Below are positions 43,997 through 56,097 of a stretch of DNA of 64,000 bases, piece by piece. The translations under genes and the position numbers were made by a program. This stretch comes from Sternotherus odoratus (taxonomy: Eukaryota; Chordata; Testudines; Kinosternidae), in assembly GCA_032164245.1 (NCBI GenBank), contig JAVMKO010000001.1, forward strand, positions 291,697,041-291,761,040, given 5' to 3'. The notes under the pieces were generated by a model. It made no database searches. It worked only from the letters and a program-made list of their open reading frames with translations, and was not told the DNA's origin. The stretch's first letter is position 1; each line of letters begins with the position of its first letter.

Positions 43997-44295
43997 GGTC
44001 ATGTCTACACTGCCATTTATGTTGGCAACATTTATGTCACTCAGGGGTGTGAAAAAACCCACTCACCCTGAGCGACATAAATTCCGCTGGCATAAGGGGT
44101 AGTATGCCCAGCGCCAGGTCAGGGGGAGAGCTTCTCCCACCAACAGAGCTACTGCTGCTCATTGGGGGTGGTTGAATGATGTCGACGGGAGAGCTCTCTC
44201 CTGTTAGCACAGAGCGGCTACACAAGTGATCTTACAGCGGCACAGCTGCGTCGGTACAGCTGTGCCACTGTGAGCGCGCTAGTGTGGATATAGTC
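43997..44295. mobile_element. PIF/Harbinger-like MITE, 299 bp
   Basis: The left end 'ggtcatgtctacac' and the right end 'gtgtggatatagtc' are imperfect inverted repeats. TAA direct repeats lie at 43994-43996 and 44296-44298. The interior is shared with 7945-8205. Non-coding. Confidence 0.8.
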
Positions 44296-44298
44296 TAA

Positions 44299-45225
44299 GA
44301 AACTAGATGTACAGCAGCTGAGAAATGTTTTTCTAGCATGGGGGCGACGGCACTCTGCAATTCTTAGCAATTTGCCAGGAGCCAAAGAGTGCAGCTAATT
44401 GATAAAGGGCCCAATTCTGCCAATTTTACTCAGTGCTGAGTCTGACTCAGCCATGGGCCCAATCCTCAGCTGGTGTAAATCAGCCTGGCATTATTAGGCA
44501 GTGTTAGTACACGACTGAGAGGAGGAGGTTTACTGGACATAAAGACACCCAGCTGTATAAGACCAAGTGTGATAAACGCAAGAGTCCGATCCAATGCCTA
44601 TGAAGCCACGAGAAGTATTTCCACTGATTTCAGAGGGACATAGGTCAGGCCCCATATGAGAGGCAGGATTAGGCACGATTGAAAATCCCACTTGGTGTGT
44701 TTCTCTCTGATCTAATGGTGGCCCAGCATCAGATACGAGTGAACAAAGTTATTCGGGTTCAGAGCAACCAAAGAGGTACTGACTGGAAGGTTTTATTTTT
44801 GTTTTTTGAAAGTACTAACTTATACTTTTAAAAACACTGTTGATTTTTGTGACACTATAGCACATTTTTATTTTTGTAATATGTAATGATCTTGTATTGC
44901 TTATGATAAAGTAAGTTTATTTCTATTATTAGTAGTATTTTCTGCAATCTGGTCAAACCTGGGACAATCTCAGAAGGGGTGGGGAAGAGGGGCCTGGCAT
45001 AACGACTGAGTCGTTTAACGTGTTAGGTTTTCAGCTCCAGCCATGGAAATGTTCAGCTCTACAAATGTCACCAGAATCCCACTGAGTAACCCAGGCACTT
45101 TAAGGGTCTTTGGAAACTGGATTTTGCCAACAGCTCTTCTCTTTATAAATGGCCAACCCAAATCCCTGGATCCAAAATGCCACAAACGGAGCCCTGGTGT
45201 AATGGGGTATACCAACCTCTTTGAG
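44299..45225. other. no gene recognised
   Basis: AT-rich non-coding sequence. A late polyadenylation region of the receptor could lie near 44880-44910 (GATAAA variant), but this is a guess. Confidence 0.35.
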
Positions 45226-45229
45226 GCCC

Positions 45230-45480
45230 CCTGCTGGAGGCCTTGTGGCCTTACCCCACCCGGCCTCAGGAAAAGGCACAGTAAAAGTGGGTCCTCCAGG
45301 CCTGCCTAGAAAGGCTGCAGGGAAGCAGCCAATCAGAGTGCAGCAGGCTCAGTTAAAAGGAGCTATAGGAGTTGAGCAGGGCAGTTGCTGGCTGGGACCA
45401 GAAGGGGAAGAAGGAGTGGAAGGGTTGGTGAGACTCACAGGTAAAGAGACTGGGGAGAAACCCTGCTCAGTGTAGGAGCC
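45230..45480 (+). mobile_element. LTR-like fragment (family A relative)
   Basis: Shared word order with family A LTRs: a 'ccaatcagagtgcagc' block, a 'taaaaggagctata' block in the TATA position, and 'gaggagac'-type text 3'. Ends are not defined. Confidence 0.4.
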
Positions 45481-45517
45481 ACACCTCTCCGAATGACAGT
45501 AGCAATATCAATAGCAG

Positions 45518-45625
45518 GGCTGGCTCCAGCGTAGCAAGCAGGTACTTGGGCGAGAAGCGGCGGGGGGCAGCATACGAGGCGCTGTCAGGGCGGCACTCAG
45601 GCGGCTTTCGAGCCCCACTTCAGGA
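45518..45625. mobile_element. hAT-like terminal fragment
   Basis: It begins 'cagggctggctccagc', matching the hAT terminus group above, then 'ggcactcaggcggctttcg'. The other end is missing. Confidence 0.5.
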
Positions 45626-47569
45626 AATCCATGAAACCTTCTCAGTCTGAAGAGACAGGTTGACACACGTGATGCCGTCCACACCCAGCGAGACCATTGG
45701 TGTCCAAACTTGAATTCTACCAGGGCAGCTTCTGCCTGTCGCCCTGAAGGCAGAGAATTCCCAGCCCTCGTCCCCACGTGGGAAACTGCGAGCATGGGGT
45801 CGGTTCTTTCTAAGGTGACCCACTAGTTTTCCACTGAAATGGCAGCAGCCCAGCCTCCTGATTCCTCATCAGGTCGCCAGGTGGGCTGCTGAGGAGATGG
45901 GAGCCTGGAAACTCTGGGACCCCCAGCTCCCGATGGCTGCCAAAGTTCTGGGGCTCTTGCACATCCTGGTAGCCCACGAAGCAGGTGGCTCCACGTGGGA
46001 TCAGGCTCCCCAGCTCCCAGGCTTGCCAGCTCTTCAGCAGCTTGCCCGGCAGACTGCTAGCCTCCTGGGGACCATGCTTCATTTCAGAAACGCCCACGTG
46101 TCCTGCAGCTGGAATGCTTCGGTGCTTCCAAAACAAAATACCGTGTATAGATAAGGCCATGTTTTCCCCTTTGTGCCAGTGGACGCATACAGGCGTCTCT
46201 CCGTTCAAACAAGTTGTATATTTTTTAACTGCTAAATATATAGAGTCCCTGGGCAGATTCTGAGCTCCATGCCAATTGGGCTTGAAAACTTGCAAGGAAG
46301 GTTTTTTGGCATGAGACTGCTGGTGCTTCCAGCCTGCTGGAAGAAGTCCAAGGTTGTTGGCCTTTCGCGTGATTTTTCAGCACCTATAGTCCCAGCGAGA
46401 ATCTGACACAGAAAGCAAGGAAAGCAATGAAGAAAATATTAAATAATTTTTTTATCATCAAGATAGGTTGGGTTCAAATCCACTGTGGCGTTGATGCCCA
46501 TCATAGAATTAATATTAGGGGCTGTTTGAATGTTAATATGTCTGATCAGTACAGCTGGCCCTCTGGATTGACAGGTCCCTTTCCAGTTCCCCAAACTCTT
46601 ATTTCTTCCTCTCTTCCTCATTTTGCAGCTTCCATTGTTTAGTGCTATTGCAATGGCAGAGTCAGGAGTTCAGCACAACCAGAGCTGTATACAATTAAGG
46701 TGCCTGTGAGGAATGCACTGACTCAGCTGTTTGGAATGCAGAATCTGGGGTCAGTCCACATGCCATGCTGTGTGACTTGACACAAACTGTAACAGATTCA
46801 CTCCCAGGGTCGCACATGCCGGATACTGACATCCAGGGTCGATCAAAGTTACTGATCAACTTTCAAGTTAGTGTCCCAGAGAGGAGAATCAGGTTCCCTG
46901 AGGGACTGAAATCCAAAGGGGAAAAAAATAGCCCCACAAACTTCCCAAGGACTCCAGAAGAGCTAAAGCAACGGTCCAAGAGCTGGTGGCAATGAGTCTC
47001 CGAAGCTCTGGCATTTTGAGCCCCCTGTAAATGCTCAGATTAGATTAAGTAGAACCTGCACTGAGCCTCTGGTTCCCGTCATTTCAAGGTGTCATGGGAA
47101 TAAAACGAAACGAACCAGGTTGGTGTAACTGTAGGGCCTGAAAGCTGTCTATGGGATTTAGAGCCCTGTCTTGTGTTTAAAATGAATGGAAGATGTATCT
47201 CAATCCCCTTGCTAATAATTTAGTGACAGATGGGTCTGTAAATCCCCTGGACTGTTTTGAAAATTTCAGCCATGGCTCTAACTCCTGTTAAGACATCTAA
47301 TCCTCCCGTCGTCTCTTTGCCCTGTTAGCAAATAGTCCCGATACCCTTTGCTCAGTTCCACACCACTGAACCTATCGATAGCCCCTCAGATCACCCTGCA
47401 CAATTCTTCTCCAATCTTGGGTCCCAGTCCTGCTCAAGGAACAGATCTCCATTAAATGAATTAGAGTTAGGATTGGGCACAGAATACACAAATTTGGGCA
47501 CTTACAGTGGGGCACCTAAATCGGCATCATGTCTTGTAGAGGTGCTGAGTACTCATAGCTTCCTGGAAG
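45626..47569. other. no gene recognised
   Basis: Unassigned non-coding sequence with chance frames on both strands. Confidence 0.4.
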
Positions 47570-47738
47570 GGGGAGTTATAGCTCAGTGGTTTGAGCATTG
47601 GCCTGTTAAACCCACTGTTGTGAGCTCCATCCTTGAGGGGGCCATTTAGGGGCAAAAATGGGATTGGTCCTGCTTTGACCTAGGGGGTTGGACTAGATGA
47701 TCTCCTGAGGTCCCTTCCAACCCTGATATTCTATGAGG
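47570..47738 (+). mobile_element. Cry I-type tRNA-derived SINE
   Basis: Box A-like 'tatagctcagtggtttgagc', a box B-like 'tgtgagctccatcc', then 'gggattggtcctgc' and the CR1-like tail 'actagatgatctcctgaggt', 'ccaaccctgatattctatga'. Second full-length copy, with a shorter middle than the one at 6872. Confidence 0.88.
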
Positions 47739-48780
47739 CTCATGCTGGTACCTAAACACAGGTTTAACTACTTAACTTTAGGCACCACAGCAAAGCCTGA
47801 CTACGCAGGCCGTGGTGGTTGAGCCCGGATCTCCTCATCACCTACCAGTCGACACAAGACCCAATCCTGTTAAAGCCACTGAGAATTTTGCTGAGTCACC
47901 GCAGAGGAAGGTGGTTTAGATTAGAAACCCACTAGAGATGACAGTACAATAGATTGGTGAACAGACTAGATTAGATGGGAAGGGATCAGGCCCTAGATGA
48001 GAGATGGGGGTTAGGCGCTCTGGAAGATCAGCTCCCAGCAGGTAGTATTTATTCTCCAGCCCCGTGAGCTTGCTTTTGCGTGCGGACATAATATTCCTAT
48101 TAGGCTTTATTTAAGGCCTCACTAACATACAGCTTGGCTCGTTGCCTGGAGCTGCAGGCTCCCGGGCCTCTGGGGAATAGAATTAGTCTGTGCTCTGCCG
48201 TATCGTGCTCAGTCCATTGGTCTGATGTAAGGCCTCATAACCAGATCAAACGTTTGGCTTTGTGTCCCATCAAAGTCTCCCCGTCTGGGGCCACCTGCTG
48301 CAGAGACCAGCAGAGAAACACTTGTTTTAGTGACTATGTTCTCCCATCGGAAGTAGGAAACAGGAGCAGCCATTTAATGAAAAATAAAGAAGATACAGAA
48401 ACAGGCAACAGCAAGGGAGCTGTAAGCATGATCCACAAGCATGGCCTGGGTGGGGACCCTGCCTTAGCACTGGGGGAGACCAAATTTAGCCACTGCCTGG
48501 GAAATCCCCCGCCCAGCTCCATTCTTTGTGATGGAGCCATTGAGTCATGGTTTGCTGCCGGCTATTTCAAAAGCACTTGCGAGGGGCCTGAATCAGAACC
48601 CTGCCTCTGACCACACCCCAATATTGGTCAGCTTACACCAGGAACAGCAAACTCCAAACGTCTCCCTTGTTAGTGGGCTGGAATTTGATACCATGTCACA
48701 GCTGTTCAGTGGCATATGTGAAATGAGCTGCCAGGTCTCAGCCTAGCTCCCAGTGGATAAAACAAAACACCCGTGTTAGG
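47739..48780. other. no gene recognised
   Basis: Non-coding. The 158-codon plus frame at 48134-48610 shows no family feature and is likely chance. Confidence 0.4.
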
Positions 48781-48784
48781 CACA

Positions 48785-49460
48785 TTAGAACTGCCAGACT
48801 GGATCAGACCGTATCTCCATTATAATCCAGGATCTTGTCTCCAGCAGTAGCAAGTATCAGCTTCGTCAGAGGAAGTGCAATAAACCCTGTGGATAGGCAG
48901 GTATGCAGTAACCTGCCCACAGGGGAAATTTCTTCCTGACCCCCATCGGTTAGAGGTTTGGCTTTTGCCTTGAAGCATCAGGGTTTACATCCCTGCCAAA
49001 ATTCTAGTTTTTTGTTTTTTAAATCATTACTAATCAAACTGGATATTCTTGACAGGTTCAAGAATAGCAGCCGTGTTAGTCTGTATCTGTAAAGAAAGCG
49101 AGGAATACTTGTAGCACCTTAGAGGCTAACTAGTTTATTTCAGTATAAGCTTTCGTGAGCTATAGCTCACTTCATCGGATGCGAAAGCTTATGCTTCAGT
49201 ACTTTAGTTAGTCTTTCAGGTGCCACAGGACTCTTTGTTACCTCTGCTATTCCAGACTAACACGGCTACCTCTCTGATTCAATCCTTTTCTGATGCTTTA
49301 AGCCACAAGGATATCTTGTGGCATTGAGTTCTGCAGGATAGTTGCACGTTGTGGGAGTGGGGGGGAGGAAAGTGTTTGTTTTTCATCAGTTTTATACCTG
49401 CTGCCTTTCAATTTAATTGACTGTCCTCTTCTCATTTAATTATGAGATCTGCCTTTTCTA
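48785..49460 (-). mobile_element. CR1 LINE 3' region split by a Penelope insertion
   Basis: The low end 'cacattagaactgccagact', 'ggatcagacc' is the CR1 terminus. CR1 text continues beyond the insertion with 'ccacaaggatatcttgtggc' and 'tttcaatttaattgactgtc'. The interruption at 49054-49278 is a Penelope-like composite. Confidence 0.75.
49054..49278. mobile_element. Penelope-like composite inserted in CR1
   Basis: The left half is the copy-B subfamily in minus orientation ('tagcagccgtgttagtct' to 'gctcacttcatcgg'). The right half is the copy-A subfamily in plus orientation ('gcgaaagcttatgcttcag' to 'ccagactaacacggctacct'). The hammerhead-like core is complete only in the left half (minus, about 49150-49178: CCGATGA, stem GTGAG/CTCAC, GAAA). 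In the right half box I and stem II are missing. No clear target duplication was found. Confidence 0.7.
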
Positions 49461-49675
49461 TCCCATTCATCGTTTGACACAGTTGGCTGACACAGGTGTT
49501 TTAAAAAAATACCTCAACAAAATATCAACAACAAATGGTGTTTTGAAAAAATAGAAACTTTTCACAAGAACATGTTTTCTTCCAAAAATTTCATTTTGGA
49601 GACCACAAAATGGAAATAATAAATCATATTGTTTCAGTGGAAAATAAGACAATTGTGGGGGTTTTTTTACTTTTC

Positions 49676-50059
49676 TCATCTCTTTGAGGTGCTAAGGACA
49701 GAGTCCGGCTCCCTCCAGAAGTGGCAGGTCTCTGGCACAGCACCAGAGTGATGTTTTGCCTCCCTTGCCTTCTGGTAGGCCTGCCTCAGCTCCGTTATCT
49801 TCGCGCGGTGCTGCACCATGTTACGTTCATAGCCCTTATCCAACAAGCCATGAGAGATCTGACCATAGGTAGTGAAGTTCCTACGTCTGGAGCGGAGCTG
49901 GGTCTGCACACCCTCCTCTCCCCACAGCACCAGCAAATCCAACCATTCAGGTGTGCTCCAAGCGGGAGAGCGTCTGCTGCATGGAGCCGCCATGGTCAGC
50001 TGGGAAGATGTGATGGGAGTTGTCCACACCTCGCAAACAGGAAGCGGAATTTCAGACAT
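49676..50059 (-). CDS. Myb/SANT-like (trihelix) ORF, probably transposon-derived
   Basis: An open 127-codon minus frame encodes a trihelix-type DNA-binding domain, about residues 30-116. Spaced tryptophans occur at W34 (SPAW), W39, W46 (VLWGEE) and W115. A basic RSRRRN motif, a GLLDKGYERN turn and an AKITELRQAYQKAREA helix complete the pattern. Such domains are abundant in turtle genomes as products of PIF/Harbinger-type transposons, where a Myb-like protein helps the transposase bind the ends. The sequence just upstream ends at 50391 in 'gtagacaaggcc' plus TTA, a terminus like the MITEs here. The frame ends just after the domain (SVLSTSKR), possibly in flanking DNA, so the product may be truncated. 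No transposase is nearby. It may be a relic that has stayed open by chance. Confidence 0.55.
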   Translation of the reverse strand: MSEIPLPVCEVWTTPITSSQLTMAAPCSRRSPAWSTPEWLDLLVLWGEEGVQTQLRSRRRNFTTYGQISHGLLDKGYERNMVQHRAKITELRQAYQKAREAKHHSGAVPETCHFWREPDSVLSTSKR

Positions 50060-50391
50060 TCCCAGGCCTTCAAAGGAGGATGGGAAGATGCCTGTGTACC
50101 CAGATGCAGGGCAGCAGAGTTCGAACTGCTGACCAGAGTGTCAGGATGGGCATTGTGGGACACCTCCTGGAGGCCTTTTACAGAGACAAAACCAAGTGTG
50201 GTGTCTACACTGAAGCTTTGTCAATCTAAGTTTGCCACAATAAGCTCTGTGCCTCTCATTGAGGTGGTTTTATTTGGTGGCAAAACAGGAGAGTTCTGTT
50301 GGCAGAAGGAGCAGCGCAGTGTATACACCACCACTGCTTTGTCGGCAAAACATGACTTTTGTCGACCAAACTGGGTGATGTAGACAAGGCC
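50060..50391 (-). mobile_element. terminal part of the Harbinger-like element carrying the Myb/SANT ORF
   Basis: It contains 'gcattgtgggacacctcctgg', typical of the leader of such elements, and ends 'gatgtagacaaggcc' followed by TTA (50392-50394). An internal 'tggtgtctacactgaagc' near 50199 may mark a second terminus. The opposite end near 49680 is not recognisable. Confidence 0.5.
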
Positions 50392-50519
50392 TTAGATTGT
50401 CAGCTGGGGGTGACAGGGACTGTCTTTTTGTTCTGTGGCTGTTCGGTACCTGGCACAGTGGGGTCATGGTGCTCCGAAGGGCTACGGTAATCTAAATAAT
50501 AAGGATGTGAGGCAGTGTA

Positions 50520-50770
50520 ACACTGGGGAACAAACTTGACAATGGGCTCTGCAGTCTAGCACACAAAAGTGTAATATAAGCCAATGGCTGGAAGCTGAAG
50601 CTAGACAAATTCCAGCTGGAAATAAGGCACACGTTGTTAACAGTCAGGGGAATTAATCATTGGAACAAGTTACCAAGCCGGAGTCTCCATCACTGGCAAT
50701 TTTTAAATCAAACTCGGATGTATTTCTAAGAGCTGCTCTCAGTGCTGTAAGGGTTAAGAAGGAAGGACAA
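50520..50770 (+). mobile_element. CR1 LINE 3' UTR fragment
   Basis: The text 'gggaattaatcattggaaca', 'agttaccaagccgg', 'tctccatcactggcaatttt', 'taaatcaaactcggatgt' is the characteristic region before the CR1 3' end, plus orientation. Both ends are truncated. Confidence 0.8.
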
Positions 50771-53700
50771 TGAACACGTTCCTGGAATCGCTCATTCCAG
50801 TCACTGGAGAGTATTTACAGCCTTTACTGTAAGCGTTTGGGCTCATGGCTATGGTACATGTTCTGCACATTGGAGATGCGGGGATAGCAGCTAGGAACTG
50901 CTCGGAGCAGTAGAAGGTCTTGCAATTAAACAGAGAATTCAGGAGAACTTGATTAGGAAGATAAAATCTCCCTTTCAAGATGTAGGGTCAAATCCTATTA
51001 GTTCCCCTGGTGTAAATCCAGAGTGACTTCAATGCATCCATTTCAGTTTGCCGGTGTGACTGAGGTAAGAATGAGGCCCATAGTGCTGAGTTTTTATACT
51101 TACAAGGAAATCAGTGAAATTTCAAGGGACTATTTTTCTCAGTACAGCTCAGCTGGCAAATACTATTAAAGGTAGCGTAGCCAATTGCCAGTTGAGTTTT
51201 CACCCATTTCTATCACAGCTGGTCTGGACCGATCTGGGGAGTTGTGTCCAAATGATAATATGGACATCTGAGTAGATGAGGTTCATATTGGGATCCTGCT
51301 ATGCCGTAGCATAGGCTGTGGTAATATGGCAAACAGAGCCTGTCAGTTTATGCTAGAAATAATAGGATTTGGGGGTATTCACGAATGGGTAACAGTGTAT
51401 TGTCAGGCTAAATGAGCATGAATACAGATGCTCGGATTTCATTTTTGCTATAGACTGTGTGTGCATTTTTCTTTCTCCGTCTCTCTCCATTCTCTCTGTT
51501 TATATATGGTTTTTGAAAACTTACACTAGGAAAGTGGTTTGCTTAAATGGTGCCTGAACGTTCTGTCATAACAGTCTTATATTTCAATCCTTTTCTGTAG
51601 TTGTTTATTGCTTTGGCGAGGTATGAAATTTAATCATAACGTTACAAAAGCAGCACAAGTGTCAAATATGTTGCTATTGGCTATTTCAAAGGTAACAAAG
51701 GAAGCAAGAGCATCAACACCGAACTAGTTAAGCACGTTGTTGTAGTTTTGTGGGGAAAATACTTGACCATTAGATGGCAGCACTAAAGAGAGGAAATCTT
51801 TCCAGCAAACTATAGAGAATTTATACTAGTGGATGGGGAATGGTCACTGGGTCTGCACAGTTCTTCTTCTCTCTCCTGTGCCCTGTGTTCAGGCTGACAA
51901 AATAAGAGTCCTCACCCCTTCCTCTGGTGGTTCACCCTAGTGCTTTTATTTGCAGTGCAACAAAAATGGTTCCCTTTTAGCCCCCGACAGTTACCCACTT
52001 TCTAACCCGTTCAGGGTCTCCTGGCCCTTGAGGCTTCCTGCCCGTAGTGAGGGGACAGAGCTGTAGCCTCCTATCCCCTCCCTGGCTAGCCTCCAGACTG
52101 AGTTTTACTCTGGGCTTCTCTAGCCCTCTCAGACATCAGCTAAGCTCAGCCTATGGCCGTGAGCCAGACCTCGTTAGGCCCCCCAGCTGGGCTCCTTGCT
52201 GACTGTTTTGAGCCAGTACAGCTGGCCTCTGTGCCAGAAAGCAGGGCTTAGCGAGCAGTGACAAGGCACGTAAGGGGTTTTACCCCTGCCCTGCCACAGG
52301 AATGTAGATCATTCCCGTGCTTTTGAATATAAGTAACCTTTCAAATCTCCTAGGGAAACCAGACCTCCCCTCATTCTGTTCTTTCTGACTTGGATGGTTT
52401 TGAGTGGATATCCCTGGAGACTGAATTCCTATGTTTATCCAGAATGTTTTTGCAAAGACATTGAAGCACTGGGCATCTGTTTCACAAAGAAACTTTCAGC
52501 ATTCCCTGCACTGATTGGCTCCGGGACCTGAAAACTGCTGACCATCTTAACTTGTCTGCCCTAGTTAGCTTCGAGATGATGAGAGATCTTTGCTTTGGGA
52601 ATTTCAGGGTAACACGGTCCTTGCTAGAAATTGTATGTGTAGTGATTTTTGCCAAGCGCATCAATGATCTTAGAAACCAGATCAACAAATTCTCTTCAAG
52701 AGCATCTGCTAAGCCCTTTACGCCAGTAGCGATCCAACACTGGCAGCTTGCACAAAATCCAGATCTTGTGCTTACATCTCCAGTGCAGAGCAGACCACTG
52801 GACACCAATGGGGTATAAATCACTAGAGTTTTCCAGTGCCCCAGTAAAAAGATGTGTCACTTGCAGTTAGTTCCAAAGTGTCATGAATGCTCTTATCACA
52901 CAGGGAACGCTCCAGAGGAAATACCAGCTGCAGTGATGAGGACTAGGGGAGATATTGGTCTGCTTAGAAACGTTGTAAAGGTACAAAAGATTAAAAACCC
53001 TCAAATGCTATAAGTATCCTCTCGCTGTCTCCTCCCTCCTTCCCCTCTTCCTCCCCAAATGCCTCTCAAGCTCCTCCCACCCCCATCAGTGGTTTCAGAC
53101 ATAAGTGTGGGTAACAATCTGAATTTGTTGTACCTGGGCACAATGAGCCAAATCCATCCCCGGCGTAAACAGGTGCAAATGGAATTGTAGCTACACCTGC
53201 TAACACCCCAGATGGATCTGGTCTTGGATGACACCTACCAGACAGAGCCGGTACTGCTTTACGTGGGAGTGTGTTAACAAAAGGGCTAACGAGGTAGAAG
53301 TAATGCCTGTGCATACACTCAGAGGAGTTGTCTCGGGTAATAAAACAACACGGCATGGAAGCACAGGGCATGTCTGCCACTCACCCAGCTCTTAATGACA
53401 GCAATAAAGCTGTACCGATATCATGTGTCTCAGGTTAAACTGATGTGGCTAGATAAGCCGTGTGGACAAAGAACACATCTCATCCAGTGCCACTATAAAA
53501 CACATGATTTCCCTTTAGCTTGGTATTGCTGTTTGTTCAAGAGCTGTTTGGTACCGCCCCAGTCACACAATTAAATTGAATTGGTACGGCGGGAAGGGGT
53601 AACAGCAGGGACTAGATGGGCAAAGACAGTAATGCCCAGACAGCTAGCAATGGCCTGCTTCTGCTCCCACTGAAGTTAATAGTAACCTTCCACTGATTTC

Positions 53701-54040
53701 AGGGGTGCAGGCCCAGGACTTAATGGCAGTGGGAGAGTTTGGGATCCAGAGGCAGAAGTGGGGTGACCATAGCAGCCACACACAGCATTTCCCTCACAGC
53801 AGTGTTGCCTTCACGCCCTGGAGACTCAAAAAGGTTCGAGTCCAGTACTAGCAATGGGCGAAAGTTTGGGGAAGAGGCAGTTTAGTTCACATGAGCCTGT
53901 CCACCCCGCCCTTATTGTGAATTATTATGATGAGCTATCTGTTATTTGTCTGATGTGCATTGCTGGAATTGTGCACATTGAAACACAGCGGTTGTATTTC
54001 ATATGCAAATAACCCTTCCTTTGTCTGTCTCGTCTAGTGA
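50771..54040. other. no gene recognised
   Basis: Mostly AT-leaning unique-looking sequence. Opposed open frames at 52482-52823 (113 codons, -) and 52552-52818 (88 codons, +) overlap and match no family that I recognise. They could be a retro-derived fragment. No exon can be supported. Confidence 0.4.
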
Positions 54041-54150
54041 GGCTGCAAGCTCTTCAGGGCAGGGACTCAAAGTGATGAGTTTGTACGGTGCTTAGCATGA
54101 TGGGGCCCTGCTCTTAGCTGGGGCCTCTGGACTCTGCCGCAATAATTGTT
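54040..54150 (+). repeat. old SINE-type tail fragment
   Basis: 'tgcaagctcttcagggcagg' followed by 'cggtgcttagcatgatgggg' and 'agctggggcctctgg' matches the repeat tails at 55525-55625 and 61330-61450. Probably a MIR- or LINE-related amniote repeat. Confidence 0.6.
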
Positions 54151-56090
54151 GGTTTAAAAAGAATAGAAGTGCATTGTCTCTTCCAAGCACTGATCCGGTC
54201 AAAGCTTCAGAGTCTGGCTGCAGCTCTGAGCTCTCCCAGAATTTCAGAGAGGGGCTGGCCTCAGGGTTTTGATCCCAGCCGATAATTTTATTTTGCCTCA
54301 TTGGCCCACTCTTGGTCTCCTTTACAGCTGTGTAAATGAGAAGCAATTTCTGCTGAAGCCAATAGAGCTACCCAGCTAGCTCAGCTGTTTTCTTGTCTTT
54401 TAGCTGCATCGCCTGGTCTGTCTGTGGATGTGGGGCTGAGGGCAGAGTACACCAGTAGCCTAGAGATTATTTCCATGCTGACCAAGAGGAGCTACCTGTG
54501 CTCTGCTGCTCTGTAGTGCCTAATGCAACGCGCTGAAATGCCATCACCCATTACACACGCGCTTTTCTATGGAGCTATCGTGGCTTTAACTGACTTTCCA
54601 TTGAGATCTTAGGAGACTTCCTGATGAGCTGATGATTTCTGCCTTCGGTGCTAAGAGCAAAACTTTGGCTTATTAAATCTGGCAGCGCTTTTTACATGTA
54701 ATTTTACATCACTCCGTTTATGCTGCGCCTCTTTACTGTTGGCAATTCTTTCCACTCGGCAGGGTCACTGTCCAAAGTTCTCCTGTTGCAATGGGACATT
54801 AGGCCTGCCTATTGCTAATGTAAATCAACCTCTTTGGGGGGAAAACAAGTGTTGACATGATCCATCAACAGGAGACCATTTCCGTGTTGCCAACTCACAT
54901 GATTTCATTACAAGTCTTGCAATATCTGGTGTTTAGCTTAAAGACCCAGTTCCTGGAGCAAAGTGATCACGGGAAGATCTCAACTACCATTCAAAACCCC
55001 CCAGTACGTTTCTAACCTTCAGGACTGCAGAGAAGAGTTTGAAAATGTGACCCAAAGGCTCAGGAAGGAAATTAAAAAACAAACAAACTACAACTGTATT
55101 ATTTGTGGCTTAAAAATCATGGGTTTTTTTATATTTCATGATTTTTGGGGTCTATCTTACAATCCTGGGGTTGGCAATAATGCAATTTGATTCCACATCA
55201 CCGATAGCAGTTTTCTCCAGCAGATCAGCTCCAAAAACTGCATCAGCTTCATGCTTCAGAGAGCAACTTGGGTATTCCAGTGCTGAGACCCTCCCCCGCC
55301 CAAGAGCTTGGTTTAGGGGAAAATACAGCAGGGATAGGAAATGTCATTAGCTATATCAGGAAGTGGGATTGTCCCATGGCAGCCTGTTTCCCCTGATCCA
55401 GGCACTGGAGCTGGGATAACTTTGCATCTGTCTTTGCACTTTGTGTGAGCTAAAGCCCACATCCCCCCCCCCCCTTCCTTTATCCTGTTCAAAGAAACTC
55501 ATCCCAGCCGTGAGCCCTTCCATTGCACTGTAAATTCTTCAGGGCATGGACTTGTCTCTTGCTGTGTGTTTGTACAGTGCCTGGCACAATGGAGCCCAAT
55601 CCTGGCTGGTGCTTCTGGGTGCGACTTCAGCATTTAGTGATAAAACATGGCACCTTTGTCAGCACCCTGGACACTTCACTCATTCATCAGGGGTCATCTA
55701 CTCCATTGTTTCACAAGCCTCGTGTGTCCCCACATCCACTCCTCTTACTAGACTTGCAGTGTTAAAAGGGCCTGTCTTGTTTTCTTTGTGATATTCCCCA
55801 CAACTCTCACCTCCACTTGGCTGCAATATCCTCGCTTTTGCTCATGCTCACCCTGGCTCCGGTGTCATCCTACAGTGACCTGGGCTTGATGGATTTAATG
55901 CAAGGAAAGACGTGTTTTTCTAAGGGATTTCCCCCTTTTATTACCGCAGTGATAGCGTCTGCATCAGACACTGTAGCTGCACCATGATTCCTGCTCTGGC
56001 ATTTATGCCTGACGTCTACGGTGACGCTCGAGGGGCATGTTCGTGACTGCATTGGTCATGAAAAGTCACAGGGACCAGTCGAGGACTAGA
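54151..56090. other. one old SINE tail (55525-55625), no gene recognised
   Basis: The tail copy reads 'attcttcagggcatggactt', 'tgtacagtgcctggcacaat'. A poly-C run lies near 55465-55475. The remaining sequence is unassigned. Confidence 0.45.
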
Positions 56091-56097
56091 ACCCTGG

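Noticed and set aside
52482..52823. 113-codon minus frame opposite an 88-codon plus frame
   Set aside because: No family could be recognised for either; kept only as unassigned sequence.
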